From Chloroflexota bacterium (lineage in GTDB: Bacteria > Chloroflexota > Anaerolineae > Anaerolineales > UBA11579), in contig JAUWSD010000091.1 of assembly GCA_030610225.1 (NCBI GenBank), positions 1-5,509 on the forward strand: a stretch of DNA of 5,509 nt, written 5' to 3'. The notes beneath the pieces were generated by a model, which had not been told where the DNA came from, ran no database searches, and worked only from the letters and a program-made list of their open reading frames with translations. Numbering within the stretch: the first letter of the stretch is position 1; each line of letters begins with the position of its first letter. This document shows positions 4,593 to 5,509 of the stretch, one piece after another. The translations under genes and the position numbers were made by a program.

Positions 4593-5509
4593 TTGCGGAT
4601 CCTGATCGGGCTGACCTACTATCCTCCATATTCATCCGGGCTTTCACTCTATGCTGAAAGGCTTGCGAAAGCATTGGTCAAGCATGGGCATGATGTTACG
4701 GTCCTGACTTCACAATTTAACCCAAAGCTCAAGCTGGAAGAGAAAATGGATGGCGTGCGGGTTGTGCGTGTGCCCGTCGCTTTCAGGTTCAGCAAGGGTT
4801 TGTTAATGCCAAAAATGATGAAACGCGCCCGATTTGAAATTAAATCTACCGATATTGTGAATTTGCACCTCCCTCAGCTTGATGCTGCATATATCTCCAG
4901 AATGTGCAGATCCAGGAGAATTCCGGTTGTTTCTACATATCACTGCGATATGCAGCTGCCGAAGGGTTTTGTAAACAGGCTCGCGAATCAAGGGTCTAAC
5001 ATAGCTAACCATATCACAGCTGGGTACTCAGACATGATCGTGACAAATACGATCGATTATGCCGAGACCTCTCCTTTCCTGAGCAGATATATCGATAAAG
5101 CACATGCGATCCCACCGCCTTTTGAACTTCCTGCGGTTTCAGAAGCTCAAATAGCTGAAGTGCGCGAGAAATACGGAATCAAGCCAGAGGATAAATTGAT
5201 CGGGATGGTTGGGAGGCTGGCATCTGAGAAGGGGGCTGAGGTACTTGCCAGGGCAATGCCCAGGATATTGGCTGAGGAACCAAAGGCCCGTGTTCTACAT
5301 ATTGGACCTTCGCAGAATGTCTTTGGTGAGGAAGCATACTCCGCGATGTTGGATCCCATTCTTACAGAACTTGGTGATAAGTGGAAATTCCTGGGGCTGG
5401 TTCCATTTGAGGACCTGGCAGCTCTCTACAGTATTCTGGATGTGCAAACCCTGCCAAGTACGAACCGCACTGAATCTTTTGGCAGCGTGCAGACAGAGGC
5501 AATGAGCTG
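4593..5509 (+). CDS. GT4-family glycosyltransferase (group 1), 3'-truncated by the window edge
   Basis: The first 305 codons of a GT-B fold retaining glycosyltransferase; the frame is open to the last base. With TTG read as Met, the N-terminus is MRILIGLTYYPPYSSGLS, a standard GT4 first strand and acceptor-side loop, then LAKALVKHGHDVTVLT (24-39). The C-terminal domain starts near IGMVGRLASEKG (203-214), the usual GRL-x-x-EKG nucleotide-sugar-binding strand. TESFGSVQTEAM at the edge contains the family E-x7-E motif, with E294 and E302. About 60-100 residues are probably missing, judged by usual family length. Members transfer sugar from a nucleotide donor to a lipid, polyprenyl carrier or glycan at the cytosolic membrane face; donor and acceptor cannot be named from sequence. 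It starts one base after the membrane-protein stop, with AGGAAG 6 nt upstream, so coupled expression is very likely. The pairing suggests synthesis and membrane handling of a glycolipid. Confidence 0.9.
   Translation, partial: MRILIGLTYYPPYSSGLSLYAERLAKALVKHGHDVTVLTSQFNPKLKLEEKMDGVRVVRVPVAFRFSKGLLMPKMMKRARFEIKSTDIVNLHLPQLDAAYISRMCRSRRIPVVSTYHCDMQLPKGFVNRLANQGSNIANHITAGYSDMIVTNTIDYAETSPFLSRYIDKAHAIPPPFELPAVSEAQIAEVREKYGIKPEDKLIGMVGRLASEKGAEVLARAMPRILAEEPKARVLHIGPSQNVFGEEAYSAMLDPILTELGDKWKFLGLVPFEDLAALYSILDVQTLPSTNRTESFGSVQTEAMS

Noticed and set aside
1..5509. tRNA, rRNA, CRISPR, insertion sequence, attachment site or toxin-antitoxin/defence module
   Set aside because: I saw no direct-repeat arrays, transposase motifs, tRNA-like cloverleafs or defence domains. 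Nearly all bases are accounted for by six ordinary metabolic or envelope genes.

Overview
The window is about 5.5 kb of ordinary, densely packed bacterial DNA of mid GC content. It reads as two divergent operons that share one short AT-rich start region (2699-2764). The pairing of mevalonate kinase with isopentenyl phosphate kinase in a bacterium, beside a TlyA-type methyltransferase and lipid/sugar membrane genes, suggests Chloroflexota, probably an Anaerolineae-like lineage. This is inferred from gene content and remembered family features, not from a search.

Leftward operon (minus strand, 2698 down to 66): a UbiA-family enzyme resembling decaprenyl-phosphate phosphoribosyltransferase, then mevalonate kinase after a 16-bp gap, then isopentenyl phosphate kinase overlapping it by 8 bp. 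The two kinases are the first and last phosphorylation steps of the alternative (phosphomevalonate decarboxylase) mevalonate route to IPP. The UbiA enzyme would use the resulting polyprenyl phosphate. So the operon joins supply of isoprenoid precursors to a use of the lipid carrier. A perfect 10-bp inverted repeat (15-40) lies just past its end.

Rightward operon (plus strand, 2765 to the window edge): a TlyA-family rRNA methyltransferase, an integral membrane protein of the UPF0104/lysylphosphatidylglycerol-synthase transmembrane family, and a GT4 glycosyltransferase. The last starts at TTG, one base after the preceding stop, and runs off the right edge. The last two suggest envelope glycolipid or glycan work.

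The most unusual signal is in the 66-bp divergent region. Both first genes lack a usable Shine-Dalgarno sequence, and each has an extended -10-like element (TGC-TATTAT and TGT-TACAAT) ending exactly 6 nt before its ATG, the geometry expected of leaderless transcripts. On the tlyA side there is a competing arrangement: a strong Shine-Dalgarno followed by a 7-codon ORF whose stop overlaps the tlyA start by 8 bp. GATC is also about three-fold over-represented in the window. I found no RNA genes, CRISPR arrays, insertion sequences or defence-like modules, and no clearly new multi-gene system.
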